A DNA stretch of 64,000 nt from Bimastos eiseni (GCA_959347315.1 OY365810.1:1416334-1480333), one strand, 5' to 3'; positions 37,101 to 49,608 are shown, numbered from the stretch's first letter. The notes: generated by a model not told the origin, from the letters alone. A program made the numbers and translations.

Positions 37101-39518
37101 TCATTACGCATCATTGTATACATGTAGAATGCTGGAAGTCGGCCTACGAGGAAAGACCGTCGTTCAACGCTATTTCGTGTCTTCTACATCCTATAGGTAT
37201 GTACACCTTTCGTTTTTTATGTAGCGTCATTATTTGACGTTATGGTCGATGTAATCGGGCTTTCATTGTGCCTGATGTCATTTAGTCTGCAGCGTATCAC
37301 TCAGTCTTTGCATTGAACTAATTTAATAAACACTCTAGTACATTAGATGGAACACATTATTAAGCATGGGGTAAGCATAACGATGAATAGGATATCTATC
37401 TTCTTCTTTCAGTCATCTGCTAATGAGCAGGCTTGTGACATAGATAATTCTTGACTCCTCTTCCTTTTGCTCCAACTCATTCTGTTACTCGCTTTCCTCT
37501 TCGTAGTTGCGTAAGGTTATCCATTACCCAGATCACTTAGCGTGTTCAGTCATTTCCCTCCTCTTGAGTTTCCCAGCATCCTTCCCTCCAGTACTGTCAG
37601 CAGCAGACACCTATTTTGAAATATATGCGCAGGCCAGCGGTGCTTCCTGTTTTCAAACGATTGTAGCAAAAGCCTCTGTTCTCCTACTCTCTCTCCAGCA
37701 CCTCCTAATTTGATGCTTTTTCAATCCAACTAATTTTTATCATTTTCCTCCAAGTCCACATTTCAAAGCCTCTACTCTCTTTCTATCCTCCTGCGTCACT
37801 GTCCAGCATTCTGTGGCATATATTGCCACTGGCCATATCACTGCTAACCTGCTTCTGATGTCTTCTTCACAATATCCATCCTCGGATATTGCGCTGCATA
37901 AGTATTTGAATTGGCTGACCTGTTCAAGTACTTACCCATCAATCGTTATCTTCGACTTTTTCGTTTTCTTTCTAGACATACACATGACTTTGGTTATCTT
38001 AATATTTACTTTCATTTCATATCTCTGAATCCCATGAGTGGAAATAATCTTTAACAAATCAAGTGCATAAAGTGTGTATGTTCACCAGAGTGGCACTGTG
38101 ACTGAATCCTGTGTGGATCACCGAATTCAACGGTTGACCCAACTGCTTGGTCGACGTTTATAGTAGTCTAACCAGATAAAGGTCAGACGACGCCACCTAT
38201 CAATTGACGCTGCTGTGACCCTCGTGCACTCATTTGTGTTGGCTCGACTGGATTACTGTAACGCTATTCTTATCGACCTGCCTAAATACCGTACACGCAA
38301 TCTCCAGTCTGCTCTAAATTGTGAACACACACACACATACATACATACATACATACATACATACATAGATACATACATACATACAGGCACGCACACACAC
38401 GCACACATACATACATACATACATACATACATACATACATACATACATACATACATAGTAAGATATTGAAGTAAGGTGTAGGCTATATTGATGATTCTTC
38501 AAAGAAGTGGTTTTTAATATTTCGGCATTCAATATGCCAAAACAGCTCCAAATTTATGTTCTCTCCAATTGAATGGGGTTGAAAATGCATTTCTTGTCAT
38601 TTCATTTCTCTTGTTTTTCAATCTGTATGTGCCACTCTCAGCGAAATATCTAGATTTTCATGTGACATGTTGTTTCTGTGTATGTCCAGAGAAATTCAAA
38701 TCGGATCCAGTTTTAATTAAGTCGATTAGAAAAGAATCAACAAAAGAAGCAAACATGACGTGCAATTGTTTTACTATCCTTGGAAAAGAATTGTTTGTTC
38801 TGAGTGAGATGAGTTCAGAAGTTGAAGTTTATGATTCGATTGAAGTCAGTTTAACTCGTCGATGGAACTTGAAAGAATTAATTAATCCACGTGACATAGT
38901 ATCCTGCAACAGAAATAATTGCCTCTACATTTTCGATTGCAAAATCTTGAGAGTTGATGCCAATGGAAATTTAATCAGGAAATGGTCAACAGCAGACAAT
39001 TGTGGAAGAGGTCTCTCTGTTACAGATGAATCAAATGTGATTTTAGCTTGTTATGCAAGCAGTAAATTACATGAATATTCTTCAGACGGACAATTAATTC
39101 GAGTTATAAATCTACCCTCAAACGCAGGCATTTCTTTTCCGTATCACGCTATCAAGATGACCAATGGTAATTTCATAGTCAGTTTTGAATCAGTTTTTGC
39201 TCTGCCCAAACTATGTGTCGTCAATACAGATGGAAAACGATCAAGTCGTTCAATGGATTCGGTATATGGAATGCTATTCGTCGTCCCTATTTGTGCGCCG
39301 ATGCTAATGGATTCGTGTTGGTAGCTGATCCCCTGAAATGTCGAGTTTTGTTATTGGACTTAGATTTTAACTTTCACAAAGATTTTCTGTTGAAGGAAAT
39401 GGAAAATTTCGACTGTATAGAAAAGATTCTTCTGGATGATTCTAATGGTCGAATGCTTCTGACCGTTAACAATTATATTCGGAGTGATAGCCGAATTTTG
39501 ATTTTTCAGATTCGTTAA
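34154..39518 (+). CDS. Kinase-propeller fusion gene, copy C (one frameshift in the propeller)
   Basis: Exon 1 34,144-34,637 (ATG 34,154, acceptor TATCGTTTTTCAG), exon 2 34,984-35,167, exon 3 35,528-35,679, exon 4 37,128-37,196, exon 5 38,690-39,518. The kinase half is fully open: SRGASGNVYG glycine loop, MAIK lysine, HRDLKSSN, DFD, MAPE, SDVWSYGVVFWEI, CWKSAYEERPSF. In exon 5 one T is missing between 39,238 and 39,239 (GGAAAACGATC against GGAAAACTGATC in A), which shifts the frame and stops it at 39,322-39,324. The product would be 507 residues and lack the last one to two propeller blades. Relative to A it also lacks seven codons after YIFDCK and relative to D two further codons, both in frame. 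It could be a recent pseudogene, a truncated but active kinase, or a sequencing error. Confidence 0.75.
35755..36845 (+). mobile_element. Gypsy 3' tail with 256-bp tandem duplication, intron 3 of copy C
   Basis: At about 35,755 the intron jumps to sequence matching 7,655 onward in copy A, the last 40 codons of gypsy pol, and then the 3' non-coding part. From 36,323 a unit of 256 bases starting GGTCGTTGACAACG is repeated in tandem (second copy from 36,579); A has one shortened copy. The same structure is in D (54,352-55,440). Confidence 0.7.
37440..38040 (-). pseudogene. RTE-like LINE fragment (block C)
   Basis: Paralogue of 9,100-9,705, with the same minus-strand reverse transcriptase tail plus extra indels. 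It lies in intron 4 of copy C. Confidence 0.65.
38330..38458. repeat. Interrupted (CATA)n microsatellite, intron 4 of copy C
   Basis: Two CATA runs separated by a CA-rich stretch with GCACACACACGCACAC. It differs from the uninterrupted runs in A and D. Confidence 0.95.
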
Positions 39519-41097
39519 AGTTGTAACTAATGAAATATACTACCTTACTCTCAATTGATGTGGGCCTATATTGCTCTAGTATTTAATCGTTAAAATTTTT
39601 ATTAACTTTTTAACTTATTGTCTCAGTTGAACGATCACATTTCTCATCTAGCAATAACTAAATATCCTTTACTGCATTGCATTGCTCTTCGCTGACAGTA
39701 ATACTTCGGAACAAATACTTCGTTATGCTAATAAGATAATCAGCCTGGTTTAAACTTTTAAACTTCGTCGAGTTAATTCTTGTACTAATTAACGAAATTG
39801 TCATCACCTAAACACTATAATGAGCCATTTAAAATTATAGGCTTCAATTACATTACTGTAAACGTTCAATCAAACTTGTTTCATTTTCCATTAAATTTTT
39901 CATTATCATAAACAGATTAAATTTGTTGGCACATGATAGTGATTCAAAAAGGTAAAGTTAAATTATCTGAGTGGTGTTCATAGCAGGCTCTAATGGTGAA
40001 GTATTTCACGAGTCGCTCTTAGCAGAAAGCACTTCGTTTCCATTGATGTCTAAGGAGCCATCTTCGTCTTCTTCTTATTCTTCGTCTTCTTCTTTGTCTT
40101 CTCTTCCTCCTACTCCCTCTCCTCCTTCACCATCTACCTCCACTACCTACAACCCTCCACTTCATCGATGTCTTCCTCTTATTCTCCCTTCCCTCTTCCC
40201 TTATCTCATCTGCTTTCTCCTTCTGGTCCTCTGTTTGATTCATTGTGTTCTTATTTTCGGCGACGTTCGGCAAGAATTTTGCAGTGAAAGTTTGTAGACG
40301 TGTTGTTAAAGTTTTCATTCTTGAGTTGATGTCAAAGACTAATTTTCGGGTAAAACAGTCCAATTTATTAACATTTGCGTTCTAAACTATTTGCTTGTCT
40401 TATTCTTGTTCTCTTTTCCCGTCTTTATATTTTTATAAAATTGTAAGTAGAATATCAATGTTCAAATATCAAATATACAGCTATATATTAAATTTTAATT
40501 TATTTCCCATTGAAGTTCTAAATAAAATATCTCTTTTCTAAGTAGGCCATGTCGGAAGACCAGAACGTGTTTTTTACATTTTTCCATGTCTATAAATCTT
40601 GTTAAGAACTTTAGCATTTCATTATGCATGATATGCACATCCACCTTTATGCACATACATATATGTACATAATTATATATACATACATATATATATTCGT
40701 GTATTTATATATTTGGCCACATATATCGTCTGTCCGTGACCTTTGTGAACTTGGCACATATTCAATCAATCAACAACCATGGACTCATCGCCCGTAGACC
40801 TGTGTATGATGTCTTTCTAACCACTTCTCTCCACACCGTCATTAAACTTGTGGAGTCTTGTTCCACCCAATTCTTCAAAGTCATCTGCCATTCCCTATGT
40901 GGTCTTCCTCTTTCATGCGTTCCATTCCTTATTCCATTATAGATATCAACTTACAGTTCCATTTTCAAAGTTCAGTCACTGACCCCTGGATAATTTATGC
41001 CGTGGTCTGTGCACAGCCACAAAGCGTTTTCACACAAGTCGATGTTCCTGCTGTCCGGAAAGACTATGGTCACAGGTCTCAGGTCACTTACGCCTAG

Positions 41098-42058
41098 GCC
41101 CACAAAGTCTGGTTTTCTTCATAAATTTATACGCAGTTTAAGCATATACATTTGAAAGGATTCTGCAGAAGACTGACTGTTAGGTATTCAATTAGCGGCT
41201 GCTGCTGCACGTGGACAAATGATGATCCACTCTGCTTTGGGTGGCAGTGTGAAATGGCAACTGCGCTGCTGCCCAACCATCGACATCGAATCCTCAATAG
41301 TCCTACATAGGAAATCTGTCATAGCCACCAGTGTTAGAGCTCTACTTCGGACTATCGAACCTTCGGACTATAGGCCTATACACAGAACCTGTGTAAACAT
41401 TTTTGAATCGAAAATATAGGCCTATAGCCTTAGGCCGTAGCCTACTGATGATCGATGTTACGCTTGTTTTGCTGATGGAGCCTTTCGATGATTGTGATCC
41501 TCACGCGGTGATGAATCTGAAGATTGCAGACTTTGACGACGTCAAAGAACAAGATCATACAACAACTATGTCGTTTGTGGGAACAGTTGCTTGCATGGCA
41601 CCTGAAGTAATTCAAAATCAAAGGTTTTCCAAAGCCAGTGACGTATTGAGGTAAGCCAAATCTCATGCAATATATTCTTATATAAAATTAGTTATGTAGC
41701 TCTTTTACTGTATTTTTTTACAGCATCAAACAAGAACCGATTCAAGTTTAGAGCATATCTGCTGGAGATGTCCGGTCGAGATTGGTTCAATTAGATAATC
41801 AGACGCCAGGTATCATTGTGTTAAACTATTACACTGAGATGTGTACAAAGGTATTGCCCCTTCACATAAAGGGGCTCCAGCTAGCATTACGTTTACTGCC
41901 TCGGAATATCTTGTCTGCGCTCTACCATTTGCCCAAATCTTTCTTCTTTGGCCACAGCTGGGCTGGGACGCCTCTGAGCAGTTCCTTATAGAAGCGCTAT
42001 AAAAATTATTGGAATGAATAAAGACAACCGCGCCGACGATATTATTTATGAATTGCCA
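41098..42058. other. Insert in the 3' flank of block C carrying kinase exon E and a LINE tail
   Basis: Block A runs directly from GGTCACTTACACCTAGG (13,541-13,557) to CGCCTAAACATCGTGG (about 13,571), but in block C the two sides are separated by about 960 bases. The insert holds CTTCGGACTATCGAACC-type repeats like those of the element at 17.4-17.7 kb, the lone kinase exon 2, part of its following intron, and a LINE-like 3' end at about 41,850-42,025. Confidence 0.6.
41467..41650 (+). pseudogene. Stray kinase exon 2 (copy E)
   Basis: This is exactly 184 bases, the same length as exon 2 of A, B, C and D, and open throughout. It reads LLMEPFDDCDPHAVMNLKIA, then DFDDVKEQDHTTTMSFVGTV and MAPEVIQNQRFSKASD. 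DFD is conserved. The acceptor AG is lost (TTG in place of TAG) although the donor GTAAGC remains, and the Trp of SDVW is Leu. The next 200 bases resemble intron 2 of copies A and B. With no other kinase exon nearby it is a relic. Confidence 0.85.
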
Positions 42059-43090
42059 TATGCCTAAACATCGTGGATTTAATTGGCTTGATGCTTATAG
42101 AGTAAATGCCTCTTTTGCAATAACATGTTCTTAATGTAGAGTAAATGTTACAGACTTTTCAGCGTTATCATTATGGATGATACTTGGAGCGAATGTTTGT
42201 GTTTTTTCGATATTCAACTTCCTTCGGATCTTAAACATGGCGGGTAAGTGATATAAAGCACGTACCAGAAAAGGATCTTAATTCTGAATTTCCATTTTAT
42301 TGTCAGAAATATTTTTGAATCGAAAATATAACGTTCTCCTCTAACTATGCGCGAAAGTTGGTCTCAAATAATCGAAAGTGGCAAATGTAACGTTTAGTAT
42401 TATGTTTTTTTTCTTTTCATATAATCCCTGTATGCGACAATATTTAAAGTATCTAGCTTAATTTATTCATGATAATATTAATTTGAATAATAATAGTTTC
42501 GAAGTTGGAGAGTGTGAAAAGCTGACCAATGGTTTTGCTGCTGACATCGTAGGAATGAATGTCTAGTGAATTTATTTTCTAATAATTAAAAAGTACATCT
42601 TCTCGAGCACAAAAGTGCAAAAACAACCCTTTATGTCTGTGCACAGAAGCACAATTATAGGCATACATGTATATAGCACTTGATGTTTTTAGTTCATCTA
42701 AGAACTGCAGTCACAATAAGAAAAGTCAGAATTGTCTCCGAATCCTTTGTGATTTACAGCTATCTGTGGTTTAAGCTCTTATGAGTAGAGAAATTTCCAG
42801 AGTTGTATGGTCTCGAGACAGTTTATTAGTGTCTCGGTCTCGGAAGCCTGCTGTCTCGGTCTCGGTCTCGGTCTCGAGGTAGTGTGTCGAATTTTTAGAA
42901 ACTGTCTTTAAGTGAATGTCTTGTTCTATATAATATAAAACTGGTCTCAGGAATTTGTACTATATACATTATGAGTTTCAAATTTAAATTACAAATAAAC
43001 ATTATTCCCAAAAACTGATACTTTAGCATTTTTCAGCATTTTGTATAGGATCACATGTCTTTTACTGTCTCGTACTGTCTTGAATTGTTA

Positions 43091-44935
43091 ATTGTAATAT
43101 TTGTATTAAATCGTTTTTCACTTGCGATATTTTTACAGATTGCAAACGTTGTTTATACTACTGTGGAAGAGCCATCGGCTAAATGCCTGCAGGAACCTAA
43201 GACAATCGTTGACGTATGATAGGAGCCGTCTACAACAGATAACGACGACAAACGGGTGCATCCAAAAGAGAAAACGTGCATCACGGAACTCTAGAATTTA
43301 GAAGATATTTTATTATTCAGTTCGTTAGTCTGTGAATGAGGACATTTTAAATTGAACACACTGTCGAATCTATGACTTATTCACATGTGCTATCAAAATG
43401 TAGGCCTATATCACTATAAATAGGGCTGTATCGAATGGGTTATTTTCGTTATTTGACAGAATATGAAATAATTGTACCGACTATTCGGCCAAATACGACT
43501 TGCTCACGGTCTCTAGAAATATTTGTTGCCTATAACTGGCTTAACCCTATTCTCTTCCTCCAGCTGTCCGAGCTCTGCAACCTTGTAAGATAATTGAGGG
43601 ACATAGTGCTTCTTGTCATTTTTATATATGTATGTATATATATATATATTAACCATTTACTCTTTTTCTATCAGAAATTATTTAAGATTCTTGTTTAGCT
43701 TTTAGTTCTATGTTCGCCTTTTCATCTGCATTATGACCATTTGTGAAAGCTGACACTTTATGATAGAGACAATGAAACTGGTAGGGATAGTTGATTAGTG
43801 AATTAATTTGACTTAGAACGGACGATATCTACTTAACCTTTGGCATGCTTAGTCAATATCTGCTCAATTTTACGATATCTTCTCTGTTAATGAATATGTG
43901 TTCTACATATTTTCGCTTAATTTAAACTGGCAAACCTTAATAAGATTGCAAGTACAGTATAAACGGATGATAACAAGTTATTACAGGAGTCGTTGGCCTA
44001 CTTAACGTTACGGCAGCCATACATGTAAATAGACTAAACAGTTTTACAATTCCTAAAAAGGCTTGAAAAATAATCTCACTTAGGCTTGAGTAGCGACACT
44101 TTCATATGAAACCTTTAACCAGTAATCCTTGACAGTCTATGCACAAATCGTCTATTATTCGACCAGCCTATATATAGCCTATGTCTACTCTGTCCATAAA
44201 TATGCAGGCCCACCTACAGGGTACTCCGACTTAGCATTCAAGTAGCCTACAATGATACGGCAAAAGCAAGGGAACCACCAGAGTTTAAAAGCGATCAATG
44301 GAAGACGGTTTAGAGATTCTAACCCGACTTTTGCATCGGAAAGCAGTTTCGATGATTATAAGCCTATAGCCCTCATACTTGAGGCTCACAAATATTTGTT
44401 TGTTGCGATATTAGAGTTTGTTAAAGCTGAGTACACCGTCGAAATGCTGACCGTAGTGTCAATGTGGTATAGACTGCCGACTGACTGTCTTTTTGTTGTC
44501 GCTAAAGAAAAAGTATGGTGGACCTATGATCTTCGAATAATATTATATTAAACAACCGTTTAGGTTTTTTGGATTAAGTGTTTAACCCAATGATTTGTCT
44601 CCAGCAAACAACATAATCTTTATTCAGCGGACTGTGAAGAGGATGCCTCTGATGGCAGGTGCTGGTAGGGTGATCCTGCTAGAAGCCCAGAATCCGGTTG
44701 CATTGCAATAATTTTGGTGACCTAATGTTGGTCAAATGGACCTAGGCCAAACATTGTGAAAGGCTTTACTTTATATCACATGATACATGTATGCTTAAGC
44801 AATAATTATCTACATCCTTTTATGACCTAGACTTCGACGTTCAATTAGGGATAACTACTTGAGAACCTCTCAAAGTAAATGTATTTAGCGAAACAAACCC
44901 GACCGCTTGAACAACTTTTAACATATCTCGTTGTT
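43091..44935. other. Intergenic; one unassigned ORF
   Basis: AT-rich sequence with a short TATATA run near 43,625-43,650. A 99-codon frame at 44,252-44,551 (+) has no motif I recognise and its start context is ordinary; it may be chance. Nothing else was supported. Confidence 0.3.
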
Positions 44936-44939
44936 AGTA

Positions 44940-45615
44940 GTATCAACTGTGTTAACCCCAAACCCTAAACCTTAACCCTGAACGACCCTAACGACGCCTA
45001 ACCTAACCCTAACCGACCCACACAAAATGCAAACTGAATCGTAATGACCTTGATCACGTTCTTCGTTCAACGCTATCAATCGATGGGCAAACATTTAGCA
45101 TGGAGGTTTTATTCATTGGAAGATATTGTGCGCGGCGATTGTTCACTCAGCGCTGTGCAATCAACACACACCATAACACGACTCTAGAGGGAAGTGACTT
45201 AACATGTCGTCTCTGTTTACGTTATGTCATGGCAACTTCGACCTCTCAACCCACAGAAATATTACAGGTCTGCGATTCAGATGGTTTTCTGCATGTCAAA
45301 TATACGACATTAACACTGACCCTGACCATAACCGACCCTCACGATGCATTTCAAATAGGCCTGGAGCTTCTGCGGTCGAAACTTCGGCTTCTCAACGCAG
45401 GGAAAAATAACTTCTGCGGCCAAAGACTCTTTGCATAATGCCTAAAGACGATATTAACCCTAACCCTAAACGACCCTAACGACGCCTAACCTAACCCTAT
45501 CCGACCCACAAAATGCCTGACATGACCCTAACCAACCCTCACGATGCTTGACTTGACTCTAACAGACCCTCACGGTGCCTAACCTGACCCTTACCGACCC
45601 TCATGACGCATATTT
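44940..45615. repeat. Telomere-like degenerate minisatellite
   Basis: CCCTAA and near words recur in two clusters (44,950-45,020 and 45,440-45,610), mixed into units such as CCTAACCGACCCTCACGATG. It is compatible with an interstitial telomeric-type repeat that has drifted. A 112-codon frame across the middle (45,100-45,438) partly reads the repeat and is not convincing. Confidence 0.6.
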
Positions 45616-46106
45616 TTTAAATTAGCTGTTTTTTACAGTGCGCAATTGCATGCGCAAAGGACTTCATCCGCTAAATGTTGAGTGTTCGACCGTGTAGGTA
45701 TCATCTTCTTATACAGTCCTTAATAATTGTCTTACACGTTGCCTACAATTAACTTTCTTACTTGTTTCGATTTTCATTAGATTTTCCATCGACCTAATCA
45801 GCTAAGTATGTTGATTCATAACTATAGTCTCAGAAGTGGTGGTCATTGTGGATCATAGAGTGGCTCATGGTATTTGTGATGTTTGTGGCTCACATCGTTG
45901 TTCTTTGCACGAAACGTATTAAATAATTTTCTTGAAGTATTGAAAATGTACATAAATTCAATGAAATTAGAGACTCGACAATTGTTCTCTGTCTCTTCTC
46001 AACCAATTGTTTATTAATTTGCAACAATATTTCATGAATCGCTCATGACAGAAAAAACGGATTTCCTCGACAACTCAAACGGTTTTGGATTCCATCTTAT
46101 CTGAAC

Positions 46107-46192
46107 GTGCTCGATGGAGTAGTAGCTAACGAGCTGGACTGACAATCGAGAGACCGTGGTTTTAGTCTCTGCTCCTACTGCGACAACTTATC
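46107..46192 (+). repeat. Possible tRNA-derived SINE head
   Basis: TAGTAGCTAACGAG resembles an A box and GTGGTTTTAGTCTCTGC a degraded B box at suitable spacing; the order GAGCTGGACTGACAATC between them resembles a tRNA anticodon arm. It is too degraded to be a functional tRNA. Confidence 0.35.
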
Positions 46193-46454
46193 CAGCTCAG
46201 TCTTGACGAGAAAACTGACCGTGCGCTGTCGGCGAAGGGAAAAATTTTTCACCCGCCCTCATATACCGAGGCTAAGAAAATGAAGTGGTTAGCACCTCAT
46301 TCCGATGGCTGTGACAGGGCCATCTCAAGAGACGCTCCTCTCCCTTCCTCTCCTCTGCCTACATCTACTCCTCCTTCTCTTCAATCTTCCTCTTCCTTTT
46401 CTTTCCCTTCCTCTTTACCGTCCTCTTTCTCCTCCTGCGCTTCTTCTACTTTAT

Positions 46455-46489
46455 CATTGTCATCGTCATCATCATCATCATCATTAAAC

Positions 46490-46544
<55 letters not shown>

Positions 46545-46572
46545 ACAACAACAACATCATCATCATCATCAT
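46455..46572. repeat. (ATC)n/(AAC)n microsatellite
   Basis: Long trinucleotide run; overlapping His/Ile/Met frames are artefacts. Confidence 0.95.
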
Positions 46573-46619
46573 AACTTTTTGTTAATTAAAACAATACAAC
46601 CTTACTATATCATCCTTTC

Positions 46620-47250
46620 GTATCTTTAACTTTGAAAATTCTAATGTAACCTTCCTTGAACACTCATTTAGTTTGTTATGGCAACTTTATATTCCTTGTT
46701 GTATAGCATTACTTTTGTTGACTGTGATACTTCAACGTAAAAATAGTTGCTTCTGCAAATAAGATAATCAGAGTTGTCTAAATGTCTTTGCTTTAATGAT
46801 TTTCCTAAATTATAAGATTACTATGATGTGGCAGCGAAAATGAAGTCGATAGCATTTACTCCATCGTACAGGAGCTATATAAAGCTTGTTAACGGGGTAG
46901 TCATTTTCTTTTTCTTTTTATTACTATTCCTCTTCTCCTTTTCTTTCCCATTCTGCTTGTCTCCTCCTCTTCTTCATCTTCTTCGTCGTCCTGGTCCAAA
47001 ATTCACCTCCGTATTTTGCTTTTATTTTCGGTGAAAACTTGAGCATTTAATGCTTACAATCTTAGGTGGATGTTTATTTTCAGTTTAGCGCCATAAACGT
47101 TGCCTTCCAAAGAACTACATGTATTTGCTCGTCTCGTTCTTGTTCATGCTTTGCGTCTGTAATTTCTTCTGATAAAAGGTAGAATACATTCAGCGTATAT
47201 TTAAATTTAATTATTTTCATATTACAAAGCTCCAAATTAATCGTGTATTT
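46620..47250. repeat. Diverged copy of the propeller 3' flank
   Basis: Landmarks follow the same order as downstream of copy A: GACTGTGATACTTC (GACAGTAATACTTC in A), AATAAGATAATCAG, then a TCTTC-rich run and TTATTTTCGG. Identity is low and no propeller exon is recognisable upstream, so this may be the footprint of an old, lost unit. Confidence 0.4.
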
Positions 47251-47599
47251 CTATAATTGGGAGACTAGAATGACGTTACTTTACAGTTCGAATGCACAGA
47301 GCGTGCATTTTGTTTGCGCATGCTTCTAGGTGTCAATGAATTATGAATAAAACCTTTAACATTTCAGTCTCCGTGACACAAGGTCATATCTAGAAGATAA
47401 TTATCTGTAGAAAAGATATTAACGGATTGCCTTAATTATACGTCCTTTGCATTTGTACTTTATATTAATTAATTTATGTCTACTGCAATCAGCATCACTT
47501 TCGTCATCAGACCGAAATACATATTAAATGATTAAAATGTCTGTAGTCACTGCGTCTATCGAACGATCGAAACGTCTTTACGTCACTGACTCCCTCGGT

Positions 47600-47950
47600 A
47601 ATGCATCTGGAAAATAACAGTTGATGACCACAGAGTGACTAGATGGTTGTCTGATGTAGGTGACCCATTCACTTTCAGTGACCAGTGATGACCACGTTTC
47701 GAATCCAAGAGATGGCAAACAGTGTTGTCATTTGGAAAAAGTGGGATTTGATTCCAGCCTCATCAGCTAACATCCGATGGTCGCGTCACGTGGTTTATAA
47801 ACCAAATAAACAATTCATTATCATGCACAAAGCGAAAACAAAGCGGTGAACCGTGGGCTATTAGTCCACTTGCAATTGACAAAGATATCATCAGCCGTAC
47901 TTTCCAAATGCAATGTAATCAAACATTTAAATAACACCCCTTCAAGATAG
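47600..47950. repeat. Dispersed repeat shared with 60,150-60,450
   Basis: Both places contain TTGATGACCACAGAGTGAC, GATGACCCATTC, GAGATGGCAAAC and ACAATTCATAATCATGCAC-like words in the same order. No protein is apparent in either. Confidence 0.55.
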
Positions 47951-47954
47951 AAGT

Positions 47955-48548
47955 CTACTCGGAGGCGCTCTCTGCGTTGGCCTTCATGATGTCAAATGTC
48001 ACAGTTAACAAGTAAAATGCATCTATTAGCAATACTGTGCACAGTAAGCGGAAAAGAGTTATCATTGGTGGGTCCATGCTCGTGAGTGGAACCAACCAGC
48101 GGATTCCCGTCGACAGCTGACAGATGGCCTGGATGTTCAGAGTCTCTGGGTCAGGTTGCGTCGAAAGTTGAGCGACAATAATTATTGTCAACGCCGATCG
48201 CAGACACGGGACTGGGTAACGAGTAGTCCCTCTTTGGTTAAAGATGACGCGCGTCCGATTATTCGTCGAGATGCGAGAAGTACGTAGAAAAGGTACGCGT
48301 CGCACCTTTGTCGGTAGATTGAATAGCCAACCGTGACTGTCGGTCACGGTCATTCCAATGGCCACGTCGCTCGTTCTCCACCGAGGGGTAAACACCCGGG
48401 TACAGGAGGCGTACACAGCCGCAGCGCGAGACCCGACCCCGTATATCCATATATTGATTTCCCTTGGCATATTGTCTGGAGTCAGAAAAAGACTTTGGCT
48501 TGGTATAAAACTTTCATATCTACAACTGACAAAAAGTTTAACAAACAT
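47955..48548 (-). CDS. Unassigned 197-codon ORF with hydrophobic C-terminal segment
   Basis: I do not recognise this frame. It is the longest single-exon reading outside the kinase-propeller family, and the sequence at about 48,050-48,430 is richer in G+C and CpG than its surroundings. A hydrophobic segment (ITLFRLLCTVLLIDAFYLL) lies about 15-35 residues from the end and could span a membrane. The last 70 bases recur at 760-850 as part of a repeat. It may be an exon, a decayed element or chance. Confidence 0.25.
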   Translation of the reverse strand: MFVKLFVSCRYESFIPSQSLFLTPDNMPREINIWIYGVGSRAAAVYASCTRVFTPRWRTSDVAIGMTVTDSHGWLFNLPTKVRRVPFLRTSRISTNNRTRVIFNQRGTTRYPVPCLRSALTIIIVAQLSTQPDPETLNIQAICQLSTGIRWLVPLTSMDPPMITLFRLLCTVLLIDAFYLLTVTFDIMKANAESASE

Positions 48549-49419
48549 ATTATTTAATGTAACTTTTTTTGACTAACTGCTCCAAACGCGTAGTTCTGTC
48601 AGATTCCATTGCATTAGTAGGCTTATTCCAAGACATGGTGCCTAATAACAACTATATAGGCCGACCGAAATATTGAAGTGTCTGTCATCCTCCACCACTG
48701 TTTAGCGGATGTTAAGCCGCTTTGCTTCTTCTTCTGTGACCAACCAGAAACTGGGCAACTGTGGCAGACGTTGCCAGTCCACGTGCCAGGAAATGCTTTG
48801 CTACCGTGCATCTCTCCGGATTGTTAAAATCTGTTTACGTTTACAGAAAACAGCTCAAATTGTTCAATAAACAGTTTGAACGCAACTCTAAGCATTTGCG
48901 CTGAAGGTTAACAGTATAAAGAATCCGATAAATAAATTGCTAACTGACGACGTAACAGGAATTTAATTATTATTAAATAACAGTGATTTTGCTTCCTTGA
49001 GAATGTTGGGTTTCTATTAGGTTGTTTTTGCTGCTGATCACGAATATCACCTTGAAATTATCCTATCACGTACCGTTTTTGAGAAATTTGTATTTAAGAA
49101 AAATTTATTTCCACATATTCAACTATGATATTTCGTTGGCATTATAATATGCTCCGTTCAACTGGGGCAAGTCCAGGCATGCACTTAGGGCATGTTGCAA
49201 AATGTTTGTGTTATAGTTGGTACAGCTTGGGTATGCATGCGCATGATAATTCTGGAAGGAAATGGCCAGCAAAAGAAATAGCGCTGTATAAAACACTTGC
49301 ATATAACAAATATGCTACTCAGACATGTGATATATATTTAAAGATCAGTTTCTTTATTTTATACATCATTAATCAAGGTACATCATAGGGTTCTTATTAG
49401 CCGCACAACAATTGAGCCA

Positions 49420-49608
<189 letters not shown>

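Larger units (their letters stand above)
30708..43090 (+). repeat. Large duplicated block C
   Basis: The block starts near ATGGTGCCTAATAACAACT (30,709) and is shared with D from about 48,635. From about 32,990 it is also shared with A. It contains copy C, the 56-bp-TIR element, LINE fragments and the insert carrying exon E. C and D introns 2 and 3 differ at very few positions by eye. Confidence 0.8.

Noticed and set aside
44940..45615. True telomere end
   Set aside because: The CCCTAA words are mixed with other units, degenerate and internal, with sequence continuing on both sides.
46107..46192. Functional tRNA gene
   Set aside because: The B box is degraded and the acceptor stem does not pair; a SINE remnant is more likely.
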